A stretch of DNA of 64,000 nt from Corynebacterium auriscanis (GTDB taxonomy: Bacteria; Actinomycetota; Actinomycetes; Mycobacteriales; Mycobacteriaceae): NCBI RefSeq assembly GCF_030408435.1, contig NZ_CP047046.1:354572-418571 (forward strand), given 5' to 3'. The notes under the pieces are model-generated. The model made no database searches. It had not been told where the DNA came from and saw nothing but the letters and a program-made list of their open reading frames with translations. Numbering within the stretch: position 1 is the stretch's first letter; every line of letters starts with the position of its first letter. Shown here in pieces: positions 18,303 through 26,554 of this stretch. The position numbers and the translations under genes were made by a program.

Positions 18303-19160
18303 CTAGGCGGTTTGGGTTTCAAGGGTCTGGTTCCGATAGTGCATCGGAGTCAGGCCCTTGAGTCGTTTTTGGATTCGTTCGTGGTTGTACCAGTAGATGT
18401 ATTCATCGAGTGCGTGGTAGAACTCATCGAGGCTGGTAAATGTTTCACCGTGGTACATCTCTGTCTTGAGGTGCCCGAAGAAATTTTCCATCACCGCGTT
18501 GTCAAAACAGTTGCCTTTCCTTGACATCGATTGTGTGCCGCTGATACCTGTAATGAGGCTGCGCCAGCTGGAATGCTGGTACTGGAATCCTTGATCCGTA
18601 TGCACCAGCAGTCCTTGGCCTGGTGATTCTTGCGCGATAGCATCACGCAACGACTGTGACGTCAATGCGGTATTCGGTGAAGTCGACACGATCGACCGAT
18701 CGAATAGGTCCATGATTGGTGATAGGTAGACTTTGGTGCCGACAATGCGAAAACTCGGTGACATCGCTTACCCACACCATGTTTAGTTTATCGGGTGTGA
18801 ACTGTCGATCCAGTACGTTTTTGGCGATATGACTAACAGTGCCTTTGTACGAGTTATATTTCTTCTTCACTCTGACCTTGGATTTCAGTCCTAACTCGTC
18901 CATGAGCTTGTAGACCAGCTTATAGGTTGACGACCCAGCCTTGGCGGCGCAGCTGGGCATGGACTCGCCGGTAGCCATAACGGTGGTGCATGCACTCGAA
19001 GATGTCGCCGATGGCCTGCTTAAGCTGGGCATGCTTATCAGCCATGGAGAGGCGTTGTTGGTGATAGAAGAATGTTGACCTAGCAAGACCTGCCGCAACC
19101 AGCAGATCTTGCTAGGCGGTGGGCTGACTTGAGGATGACGATAGCTTTGGCCTTTACCCT
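18303..19160 (-). pseudogene. IS3-family transposase orfB (integrase core), frameshifted
   Basis: The reading frame changes at least two times. One segment (to about 18764) holds the helical lead-in with [15 protein letters not shown] and [17 protein letters not shown], which contains the first catalytic Asp. The next begins near [19 protein letters not shown] and carries VHTDQGFQYQ (second Asp) and NAVMENFFGHLK (catalytic Glu), then WYNHERIQKRLKG. A further shift lies near 19060 at the orfB start. No single frame encodes the complete DDE domain, so transposition from this copy should be lost unless supplied in trans. Confidence 0.85.
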
Positions 19161-19636
19161 CGTTTCTGGTTCCTCAAGTCCCGCAATTTTTTTAAGTACG
19201 CATTTTCCGCCCGCAGTTTCTCCACCTCGCGACGCAACCGATCCTCCTCGGTCGCTGTCTTTGCAGGTGAACTGCCTTTCGGTCGTCCCTTCGGCTTCGG
19301 TGGCAAGGCTTCATCACCACCTGCACGCCAGGCCCGCACCCAACCCGTCACGAGTTGATCAGAGGACAAACCGAACTCACGGGCAAGCTCCATCTTGGAC
19401 TGGCCGGAATTGAAACGATCGACAATGTCCTTCTTCACTTCGAAGGAAAACTGCTGCTGAGTTGGTTTCTCCACAAGACACAGCCTGCCATGAAGTTTGA
19501 ACCGACGCTCAAAACTCTTCACCGCATACAGGCTAACCCCTAAACGATTAGCTGCCGCCGTGTAGCCCAGACCCTGTTCAAACAGTTCAACCAACTGCTC
19601 TCGCTGAAACTCACTCAGAGAACTTCGTGCTCTCAA
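19154..19636 (-). CDS. IS3-family transposase orfA (helix-turn-helix)
   Basis: 160 residues. Two helix-turn-helix units are seen: [21 protein letters not shown] and then [20 protein letters not shown], followed by a Lys/Pro-rich linker and a C-terminal leucine zipper-like coiled coil ([19 protein letters not shown]), typical of OrfA proteins that bind the IS ends and make the OrfAB fusion by -1 frameshifting. This frame appears intact although orfB is broken. Confidence 0.85.
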   Translation of the reverse strand: MRARSSLSEFQREQLVELFEQGLGYTAAANRLGVSLYAVKSFERRFKLHGRLCLVEKPTQQQFSFEVKKDIVDRFNSGQSKMELAREFGLSSDQLVTGWVRAWRAGGDEALPPKPKGRPKGSSPAKTATEEDRLRREVEKLRAENAYLKKLRDLRNQKRG

Positions 19637-19725
19637 AAGAAATTAATCCCCACTAGTCGGAAACTGATTTCTCAGTCCAACTAATGGGGAGCAGTTCAGA
19701 GGGAGCGGGGATTCATTGAGAATGC

Positions 19726-19902
19726 TTAGGAGGGCCTATTTTTAGGCATGGTGCGCAAGCGTATTCCCGCAGCGAGAGTGCAGAGGATCATGCCGCAGAT
19801 ACCAATGATGATATCCACCTTGTCTGCAATGAAGAGACCAATGAGGGTCACTCCAGCAATAAGGAGAACGATCGACAGAAAAGGGATGCGTTTCTCTTTC
19901 AT
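19726..19902 (-). CDS. Small two-helix membrane protein, immunity-like candidate
   Basis: 58 residues from ATG 19902, stop at 19726. AAGGA stands 8-12 bases upstream of the start. It begins MKEKRIPF, then two hydrophobic segments (about 8-26 and 30-47) separated by an ADKVD turn, and ends with a basic tail (RLRTMPKNR). Its start lies 20 bases after the stop of the truncated secreted-peptide gene, in the same direction, so they formed one operon. Size, topology and position resemble small immunity proteins of bacteriocin loci; no homologue is recognised, so this is inference. Confidence 0.65.
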   Translation of the reverse strand: MKEKRIPFLSIVLLIAGVTLIGLFIADKVDIIIGICGMILCTLAAGIRLRTMPKNRPS

Positions 19903-19922
19903 GATCTATCTTGTCCTTAGCT

Positions 19923-20249
19923 TTATTTTTGAGGGGTGCAAACAGGGACAGGGAGGCCGGGTACTTGCCAAATAATAATTCCTTGGTCGTTCCAGTCGCA
20001 CAAGTTACCAGCGGCAGCTAGTGCTGTCAGCCCTGCCGCCACCCATCCTGCGGGGCCTGCAATGCCTTCGCTAGCCAGCACGGCCGCTACTCCAGCTATG
20101 CCGCCTCCAGCTCCGACAACTTTGGAGACCTTGGACAGAGCGTCATGGCTGATGTAGACCCTTTGTATCGGGCCCCATCCATCGATCTTGGTTTCATTTC
20201 CGTAGGTGGTGATAGGTGGGGTTTCGCCATTAGCTTGTGAAGCACTGGC
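19923..20249 (-). pseudogene. 5'-truncated secreted Gly/Ala-rich peptide gene (bacteriocin-like), cut by the ISL3 end
   Basis: 108 codons remain, running from the exact left end of the ISL3 element to TAA at 19923. The first residues ASASQANGE look like the tail of a signal peptide with its cleavage site. The mature part has a polar start, then a Gly/Ala-rich hydrophobic stretch (about 45-80, with GAGGGIAGVAAV and GWVAAGLTALAAAGN), two cysteines, and an end reading IIIWQVPGLPVPVC. No start codon remains, and nothing beyond the IS right end continues the frame. Layout recalls class II-type bacteriocins or actinobacterial secreted small proteins; function is inferred, not shown. Confidence 0.6.
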
Positions 20250-21706
20250 GGCTCTTCGCGTTTTGGGGTGCGTAGGTAGTTCTGGGGTGTAGATCGGGGT
20301 GGCACAACATATGGGAGTCCTGGCCGGTACAAGATCAGAGCTGCGAAACCGCCCATCTGACCAAACCAGGACCTACCATGCACAGTACTGGCAACATCAC
20401 GGCCGATACCATGTGCCGCACCGTCGAACTCGGCGTCTGCATCACCGGTGCAGCCAACGCAGGGGATTTTCACGATCATCCACGCCGATCCCGTCGCCGT
20501 TTGTTTTGCCTGCCCAGAATGCGGACATGACGGCAAACTCCGTGATCACGTCACACATGAGCTTGTCGATCTACCCGTCGTGGGGTTTCCCACCCGATTG
20601 CATGTGCGTGCCCCCCGGTTTATCTGTGCTAACCGGTGCTTGTACACGAAAGATTTTTCAGGCCAGCGTGATGTGCACCGATGACGGCGCGAAACTGACC
20701 ACACGTGTTGTGCGGTGGATTCTCCAACGCCGTACCATCGACCGGATCAGCGTGTCCGCCACCGCCACGGCATGGGCTGTGGGCTGGGAGTTGGTCAACA
20801 ACGTCACCCTTCAAGCCTGCCGCGAGGTGGTTTACCGGGATCCCACTGATCTCGCGGGAGTGAGAATACTCGGGGTCGATGAGCACGTGTGGAAGCATTC
20901 TCGCAGGCCTGGTGCCCCGTCCTGCTATGTCACCGTTGTAGTTGATCTCACCCCAACGGCTACACGATCTGGGCCGGCCAGATTACTGGACATGGTGCCA
21001 GGCAAAAGCGCGGACGTGCTGCGCCGCTGGCTTCACGCTCGCGATCCGGGATGTCGTGCACAACGTGAAGTGGTGACGATGGATGGGTTTACCGGCTACG
21101 CCACCGCCGTCGACCAGGTACTGCCCCAGGCACGTAAGGTGATGGATCCGTGTCATGTTGTGCACCTAGCCGCGGAGAAACTCACTGCGTGTAGGCAGCG
21201 CTTGCAGCGTGGGCTTACCGGTGAGCGGGGGAAGAAAACCGACCCGTTGTATAACAATCGTAAGACTGTGTTGACAAGGATTGCGTTTCTTACTGCCCGG
21301 CAACGGCAGCGTGTTGAAGTGTTGTGGCAGGTCGATTGGCTGATGGTGATCTTGCAGGTGACATGGCAGATCTACCAGGACATTATTGCTGCATATGCAC
21401 ACCCGAAGAAAAGTCAGGGTAAGAAGTTAATGCTGAAAGTAATGAACTCGATCCGTGCAGGGCTGCCAGCAGGGCTAGAGGAGCTAGCCCAATTGGGGCG
21501 AACCTTGTGGCGTCGGCGTCGGGATGTTGTGGCATAGTTCGATATCGGTGCATCCAACGGTCCGATCGAGGCGATCAACGGGAGGCTGGGGCACCTTCGC
21601 GGCATCGCCCTTGGCTTGAGAAACTTGGACCACTATATCTTGCGGTCTCTTATCCACTCCGGAGGCCTACAGGGAAAGATCAACGCACTCTAAAACACGA
21701 AGAGCC
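20250..21706 (+). mobile_element. ISL3-family insertion sequence, inactivated
   Basis: 1457 bp. The ends match: GGCTCTTCGCGTTTT at the left and AAAACACGAAGAGCC at the right, 14 of 15 bases as inverted repeats, the known ISL3 terminus type. The 8 bp flanks differ (GCACTGGC against GGTTAAAC), so there is no target duplication; an adjacent deletion or recombination probably removed the other half of the interrupted gene. Confidence 0.9.
20378..21693 (+). pseudogene. ISL3-family transposase, frameshifted and with internal stop
   Basis: The N-terminal part begins at ATG 20378 (MHSTGNITADTMC), changes frame near 20450 into the zinc-binding segment (CFACPEC...RFICANRC), and changes again near 20640 into the main frame. 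The DDE domain keeps GVDEHVWKHSR and VTMDGFTGY with two catalytic aspartates, but an in-frame TAG at 21535-21537 stops translation just before the segment with the third catalytic residue (NGPIEAINGRL). The frame then stays open to TAA at 21691. The product would be inactive. Confidence 0.9.
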
Positions 21707-21804
21707 GGTTAAACGCATTAGCCTTCCATATTGCCTAGCGAGCTTATTGGAAATAATTCCAGTACAGACTGATGCAAGTAGATGACGTCTATGTTGGACA
21801 CCAT

Positions 21805-22995
21805 CTACCTACAAAGAGGTGTCCTACCTGGCTCTTTAGGGAGTGCATTAGTAGTAACCATAAAAGAGTCACCGAGACGTTCGAATTTAGACTTTTGAGA
21901 AGTCTCATCGTAACCGATAAGAGGAACTACTTTCCCAGTGCAGTGCGGTTTCTCTAAAACCACGGGAAGAACAGCTTGCTTGTTTTCGAATTCATCAGGA
22001 CGGACGACAACGTATGCCCGATCGTGTTCGAAGGTTACGGACACCGGCGAGGGGCCCGTCACATCCAGTGGCTCGCGGTATTGAAGGGTTCCCTCCTTAA
22101 GATCAATCGCAGTGAGAACGTCCTCTTTATCCAAGGAGTACAAGGTGTTGTCAAAAACCGTGGCAAACCGTGCCATCGCCGGAGGGAGAATATCGGGGAG
22201 CTCGGTCTCATCTTTGACTACCGTCTCTTTGCCACGGCTTTCCAAGCGCAGCGACATAGGATTTCCATTAGCATCTTCGCTCACAATCGTGTGTGAGGAA
22301 GAATCGCACGATAGCTGGTTCTCGTTCGGTGGTGCGTACAGAAATTCCCGAGGGATATGAGAAGTTTCAATATCTCCGTCAGGCCTCCACGTGACTATCT
22401 GGGCTGTGCCTCTACTTTCTACTTCTTTATTGTCATAAGGAAGGAATTCGATCCACTTGATGACGCCGTTATTGCAGGCAGTAAGCGCACTGACGTAATG
22501 CTCTCGGTCTGTACTCCGGGCTCCGTTGGCGGTTACTGCAACCACTTTCTTGGCATCAGGAAAATCGGCATCTCCCTTGCTGAAGGTGAACGCTCCGTGG
22601 CTATAGTCCAGCGACGTTGACATGGTGCTTTGCATGCCGATGTCTAGTCCGGGCACCGGAAAGCTTTTCTTGTTCTGCAGATCCTGATCAACCCAGATAA
22701 TCGCGTCTCTATCGGGAGCAGCAAAACCCTGTCCGATTCTCAGCAGCGAGGGGAAGTACACGGGTGCGGTCGAAAAAGCGACGCCGCCTTCGCCAGAATC
22801 AGACGTCCAGAAAATATTATTCCTGTCAGTTTCGGTCAGTTTGCCGATAGTTTCGTTTGATATGCCTACGTACTGTGCCTCTGCTGAACCATGTCCGGCA
22901 GTTTTCGGCTCGGAAGGTAGAAACTCCCGTAACAGAAACACGCCAGCTACCAGGACGAGCACCAGCACAATTGGAATGGCGACTCGTTTGCTCAT
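21805..22995 (-). CDS. Membrane-anchored extracytoplasmic protein, beta-propeller-like
   Basis: 396 residues. One N-terminal transmembrane helix (about 5-24, VAIPIVLVLVLVAGVFLL) is followed by a large extracytoplasmic domain rich in short beta-strands with recurring patterns (DAIIWVDQD, NGVIKWIEFLP, NTLYSLDKEDVLTAIDLKEGTL) suggestive of a beta-propeller. Two C-terminal cysteines occur (PHCTGK, TPLCR). Its ATG shares one base with the TAA of the upstream LGFP protein gene, so translation is coupled and the two products likely act together. Base composition is more A/T-rich than the surrounding housekeeping genes. Family not recognised; a receptor, inhibitor or immunity protein for the LGFP protein are options. 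Confidence 0.75.
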   Translation of the reverse strand: MSKRVAIPIVLVLVLVAGVFLLREFLPSEPKTAGHGSAEAQYVGISNETIGKLTETDRNNIFWTSDSGEGGVAFSTAPVYFPSLLRIGQGFAAPDRDAIIWVDQDLQNKKSFPVPGLDIGMQSTMSTSLDYSHGAFTFSKGDADFPDAKKVVAVTANGARSTDREHYVSALTACNNGVIKWIEFLPYDNKEVESRGTAQIVTWRPDGDIETSHIPREFLYAPPNENQLSCDSSSHTIVSEDANGNPMSLRLESRGKETVVKDETELPDILPPAMARFATVFDNTLYSLDKEDVLTAIDLKEGTLQYREPLDVTGPSPVSVTFEHDRAYVVVRPDEFENKQAVLPVVLEKPHCTGKVVPLIGYDETSQKSKFERLGDSFMVTTNALPKEPGRTPLCR

Positions 22996-24635
22996 TAATT
23001 GAATGCTCTTGTGTTGTGGGAGAGAAGAATGTCCATGGGGTATACTCCTGCACGATATGGCTGGTAGGGGTACCTTTCGCCGATATCCAGGCCGCCACCA
23101 GAAGCATGCTTATAGGCGGCCCAGATGAGTTGAGAGCAATTGTAATAGTCTCTATCCAGATTGCCTATTCTTGTAGTTGCAAAGTTGGAGTTATAGCCCT
23201 TTCCTACTTTGCTTTCAGCCCAGCTAGCAGCCCTATCTCGAGTTGCGTTATCCGTATTGACGGAAAGATAGGTGGGCTGGCAAACACCTACGCGGTCACG
23301 CCCCTGCAATCGCTGAACTCCCTCACCAGCTCCTACTGCCTCAACAGTCCATATGTTTCTTGGATCGGCGTTTCCTTGACTTAGGAAGATGCCGTTGTGT
23401 CCGTGATTAATAATTCTTGCTCGGACAGCTTTTGAATAGAAAACGTCACCCCGATTAGTTCGTGCATTTCCTGGTGGTACAAACTCGGATATGTCGCAGC
23501 CTGTTGCAGGAACTGATGCAGTATCTGCTGCACGAGTATTCATCTGAGGCTGAACTGGGCTATATCTGGAAGCTGTGTATTCTAGGGATTCTTTGGCGTG
23601 CTGGTAGGCATCTTCAAATCCCTCCCGAAGAGGAATCTGATGGTGGTGAAAATCATCGCTGAGCTGTGTGTATAGATCGTCTATCTCATTATCATTCAGA
23701 CCTAGGGCTTCGGCAAGCTCGGGTACGGGTGATTCGTAGCCTGAAATGTTTCCCCGTTGGAACTTCTGGGTGATTTTGAACGCTCCGTCGTCCTTCGGAT
23801 CTTCGACAGGGTATCCGCTTGCCCCTCTCTCGTACCCTTGGCTAGCCCATTTATTCAGGATTGATCCCCTGACGCTATGTGCTCCGTGTTGTGGGTGCCA
23901 GTACATCATTCCGCCGGTAAAGCGGTTAAAACGGCCAACTCCATCAGGTGTGGTGATTTCATCAGTTACTGGATAACCCAGTACTCCCTTTTCAGCACCA
24001 ATGGATACCCACTTGTCGTAGATCGCACCCTTGATGGTTCCTAGACCCGCCAGTGATCCGTAGATATGCCCCTTGGAAAAAGACTGCTTTCGGCCGATAC
24101 CGTCTGACAAAGCAAATTCATCGGTCGTGGGGTAGCCCAGCGCTCCGCGTTCCCAACCTGTACGATCCCACGCGATCGAAAAGTGTGTCGTCACTGGGTG
24201 TGCACCGTAGTTGGGATGCCAGTAGATAAACCCATTAACGAATTCATTGCGACGCCCTACGCCATCTGGCAGTCCGAGTTCATTGGATTTCGGCCACGTG
24301 AGAAAACTGTTCGGGCCTCCCATGGCATCGTACTTTTTACGGATCTCACCACAGACCTTAAAAGTAGACGGCCAGTAGGTGCGGCAATTCGTCGGTACGG
24401 CCGCTGCGAAGGCCTGTACACCCGTTCGGCGCGAAGCGGCTTGTTCTTGCGCTTCCTGAACCTCGGCTCGGTCGGCTTCTTCCTTGGTGAAACCGGCAGG
24501 CACGCCCTCCCTATCTGAGCGCATGTGACCTGGGATGATCGTGTTCTTCGGGTTTTCTGTCGGCTCCCAGTCGGCACCAGCATCATTATCAACGGTGTTG
24601 TCGTTGAACCAAGGGCTTGCCCTCATCGCTAGCAC
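22995..24635 (-). CDS. LGFP-repeat protein with C-terminal YiiX/NlpC-P60-like papain-fold domain
   Basis: 546 residues from GTG 24635. Four LGFP-type repeats occupy about 100-310 (GPNSFLTWPKSNEL, GALGYPTTDE, GVLGYPVTDE, GASGYPVED), modules thought to tie proteins to the corynebacterial cell wall. After a helical linker comes a permuted papain-like domain (about 385-546): RGDVFYSK, a His in HNGIFL (about 413), the Cys in YNCSQLIWAAY (about 500) and YPMDILLS, the YiiX/YebB arrangement used by amidases and lipid-modifying peptidases. Oddly, no signal peptide is visible at the N-terminus, although related LGFP proteins are secreted; a true start may be lost or damaged. Coupled to the downstream anchored protein. 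Confidence 0.8.
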   Translation of the reverse strand: MLAMRASPWFNDNTVDNDAGADWEPTENPKNTIIPGHMRSDREGVPAGFTKEEADRAEVQEAQEQAASRRTGVQAFAAAVPTNCRTYWPSTFKVCGEIRKKYDAMGGPNSFLTWPKSNELGLPDGVGRRNEFVNGFIYWHPNYGAHPVTTHFSIAWDRTGWERGALGYPTTDEFALSDGIGRKQSFSKGHIYGSLAGLGTIKGAIYDKWVSIGAEKGVLGYPVTDEITTPDGVGRFNRFTGGMMYWHPQHGAHSVRGSILNKWASQGYERGASGYPVEDPKDDGAFKITQKFQRGNISGYESPVPELAEALGLNDNEIDDLYTQLSDDFHHHQIPLREGFEDAYQHAKESLEYTASRYSPVQPQMNTRAADTASVPATGCDISEFVPPGNARTNRGDVFYSKAVRARIINHGHNGIFLSQGNADPRNIWTVEAVGAGEGVQRLQGRDRVGVCQPTYLSVNTDNATRDRAASWAESKVGKGYNSNFATTRIGNLDRDYYNCSQLIWAAYKHASGGGLDIGERYPYQPYRAGVYPMDILLSHNTRAFN

Positions 24636-24739
24636 TTCTTTTTGTCTTCAGTCTTTGTGGCTGGCTGTGTTTATCCTCGTGCGTCATACCTCTATCTTAC
24701 AAAATATTTCGAGTAGAAAACCATCCCTTCCGCCCAGCT

Positions 24740-24813
24740 GTAGACGAAGGTCTACTACTTCGTAGACGAAAGGCTACTTTCTTATTGTTTGCTATGAAGT
24801 AGACCTACGATCG
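24740..24813. promoter_or_regulatory. Repeated GTAGAC motifs upstream of the two-component remnant
   Basis: GTAGACGAA occurs at 24740 and 24762, exactly 22 bp (two helical turns) apart, and GTAGACCTAC at 24799. The first copy forms the palindrome TAGAC-GAAG-GTCTA. The site lies between the divergent LGFP gene and the sensor kinase remnant and could bind the adjacent response regulator. No protein assignment is possible. Confidence 0.45.
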
Positions 24814-24883
24814 ACCTAGACAAGCAAGCATGTCCGCAGTAGTTCCCGCAGCCACTGTCATCACCACTTAAGGATGAGCCCTC

Positions 24884-25992
24884 ATGCCGTTCGGTCAGTC
24901 ACCAACTCGACTCGGCGGACTGCGCACCATAACTATCATCCTTATCGCGCTGCCGATCATCCTCATCGGCCTCCAGCTCGTACTTCCCAATTACCAGCCA
25001 TCCACCATCGAGCTGGTTCTGCTCATCCTTCAAGCACCTTGCTTGCTTCTTGCTCCACGCCTGCCACAGATAGCGGCGCTGTCGTACGTACTGATCCCCA
25101 TCACCATCACCCTGCTTGGTGGGGCTTTAGGGCTGACATCATTTCTCGCATTGGTGTTGATCGCCCTCCTACTGCGCAAAATGTCGTGATCTGGGCACTA
25201 GCAGTGGGGTGCGCAAGCGGCTTTTCAGGTTTCTACGAGACCACGACCCGCACCTTCGAGTTTGACCACGTGTCGCTGCTGGTGTGGTTATTGCTTTTGT
25301 GGGCATCCCTTGTCGTTGGTTTATGGCTTCGGCGTAGTAAGTACCGCGCCATGGCCGCCCAGCAAGAGTTGCGCGATAGGCAGGAGACAATGGCCGGGAT
25401 CTTGCACGATTCCATCGCCGCCAACCTCAGCGCGATGACCATAAAACTTGAAGCACTTGCCTTCCAACCAGAAGACAATGTTCCTGTCCTTGCTGAGGAT
25501 CTGTCGAGGGTGGCTGACACTGCACGTGTCACCATTGGGCACACTCGACAACTTCACAATTCGCTGACAATGGCCACCTCGTCAACGATGAGCAGGCTGC
25601 CTGTGCGACATCGCTTGGACAACTCATTGATAACGCAACCGACTTTTTAACAGCTCAAGGTTTTCGCGTCGACTCTTTTTCTCTCCAAGCGTGTCCCCAT
25701 CCGTTATCGACGATGCGCATCCTTGCGCATGCTGTGGCTGAAGCTGTCACCAACATCACTAAACATGCCACACCCCACAGCACGATCACCCTCACTGTGA
25801 TTGAGAGCTCCTCTGAGACCTCGATCAGCTTTGAAAATCTTTACCGCAGACAAGCATCGACCCCCCGACTCGTCCTATATGGGACTGCGTCTTTTGCGAC
25901 AGGATCTTGATTCCCTTGCGGGGCAGCTGTCCTTGTCATCGACCAGTGAGACATGGACGGTGACAATGACGTTTCCCCACCCGACTGTCTAG
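24884..25992 (+). pseudogene. NarL-type sensor histidine kinase, three frameshifts
   Basis: Segments in successive frames together spell a membrane histidine kinase. 24884-25189 gives four to five hydrophobic helices; after a shift near 25185 two more helices and the HisKA_3 H-box AGILHDSIAANLSAM follow; a shift near 25557 leads into the linker and the ATPase N-box (EAVTNITKHA); a last shift near 25855 leads to the G-box-like segment SYMGLRLLRQDLDSLAGQL and TAG/stop at 25992. ATG 24884 has AAGGATGAG upstream. Three separate shifts make a sequencing artefact unlikely but not excluded. Confidence 0.8.
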
Positions 25993-26017
25993 AGCACTAG
26001 TGAAAGGACCCTAGACC

Positions 26018-26194
26018 ATGACAACAACACTTCTGGCCACCATGCTGGCAGCCTCGGCGATATTGCCGACTGCGGTGGATACTGCTCCGGCTGATCAATT
26101 ACTCACGATTGTTTTTGACGAAGGTTCAGCTGTGCCACTATGGCGAGACATTCTTAGTTGTGAGAAGCACCCGACGTTGCCGTTGTGTTCGTAG
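26018..26194 (+). CDS. Tiny secreted protein between sensor and regulator genes
   Basis: 58 residues from ATG 26018, preceded by AAAGGA. Residues 1-20 look like a signal peptide (TTLLATMLAASAILPTAVDTA). The mature part is ~36 residues with two cysteines (ILSCEKHPTLPLC) and an LLTIVFDEG strand. Its TAG is immediately followed by the ATG of the response regulator. The strand and the C..HP....C spacing remotely recall the start of subtilisin-inhibitor-like (SSI) proteins, so it may be a shortened SSI relative; this is a guess. It could equally be a signal or accessory peptide for the sensor. Confidence 0.55.
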   Translation: MTTTLLATMLAASAILPTAVDTAPADQLLTIVFDEGSAVPLWRDILSCEKHPTLPLCS

Positions 26195-26554
26195 ATGACG
26201 CGTCTGATCATCGTCGATGACGATAGGCGCATCCTTGATTCCCTTCCGATCTATTTTTCGCGCAGTGATTCCATCACCGTGGCAGCCACGTTCCATCGGG
26301 CACATGATGTTCTTGAGTACATCACGGCTCATGGTTGTGATGTGGTGTTGTCTGATATACACATGCCGCGCATGAATGGTGTCGAGCTGCTCCAGCGTCT
26401 CCAAGGGTTGGAGGATCCACCGATCTTCATCGTGATGACGGCTTTTGACACGAATGAGTCGATGCTTCAGATTCTTGCGCAAGGCGGCGAGCTAATGTGG
26501 TGGATTGATCACAATGCGGGAGGAGAGTGCCCCCGCCTAGGCAATACTCATTAG
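26195..26554 (+). pseudogene. Response regulator receiver domain, truncated
   Basis: 119 residues. The receiver domain has the acidic pocket (VDDD, 7-10), the phosphorylation site Asp54 in LSDIHMPRMNG, and the Thr of IVMTAFD. After ILAQGGE the sequence stops matching: the conserved Lys (GYVLK) and the whole LuxR-type DNA-binding domain expected of a NarL-family regulator are missing, and the last ~20 residues look like out-of-family sequence. It overlaps the convergent YibE/F gene by 4 bases. A deletion or frameshift has probably removed the output domain. Confidence 0.75.

Larger units (their letters stand above)
18270..19698 (-). mobile_element. IS3-family insertion sequence, decayed
   Basis: 1429 bp bounded by imperfect inverted repeats, TGAACTGGCCCCGAAAGTTG on the left and TGAACTGCTCCCCATTAGTT on the right (reverse complement), with the TG...CA ends normal for IS3 elements. 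It carries orfA and a frameshifted orfB on the minus strand. No flanking 3-4 bp duplication is evident (ATC against GAG), so one side was probably rearranged after insertion. Confidence 0.88.

Noticed and set aside
24589..24687. A 32-codon frame upstream of the LGFP gene as its missing signal peptide
   Set aside because: It starts with a charged MTHEDKHSQ sequence, is out of frame with the LGFP gene and has no hydrophobic core.
24740..24754. Another McbR operator (TAGAC...GTCTA)
   Set aside because: The spacer is 4 bases, not 6, and no sulfur gene is near; listed instead as an unassigned repeat.
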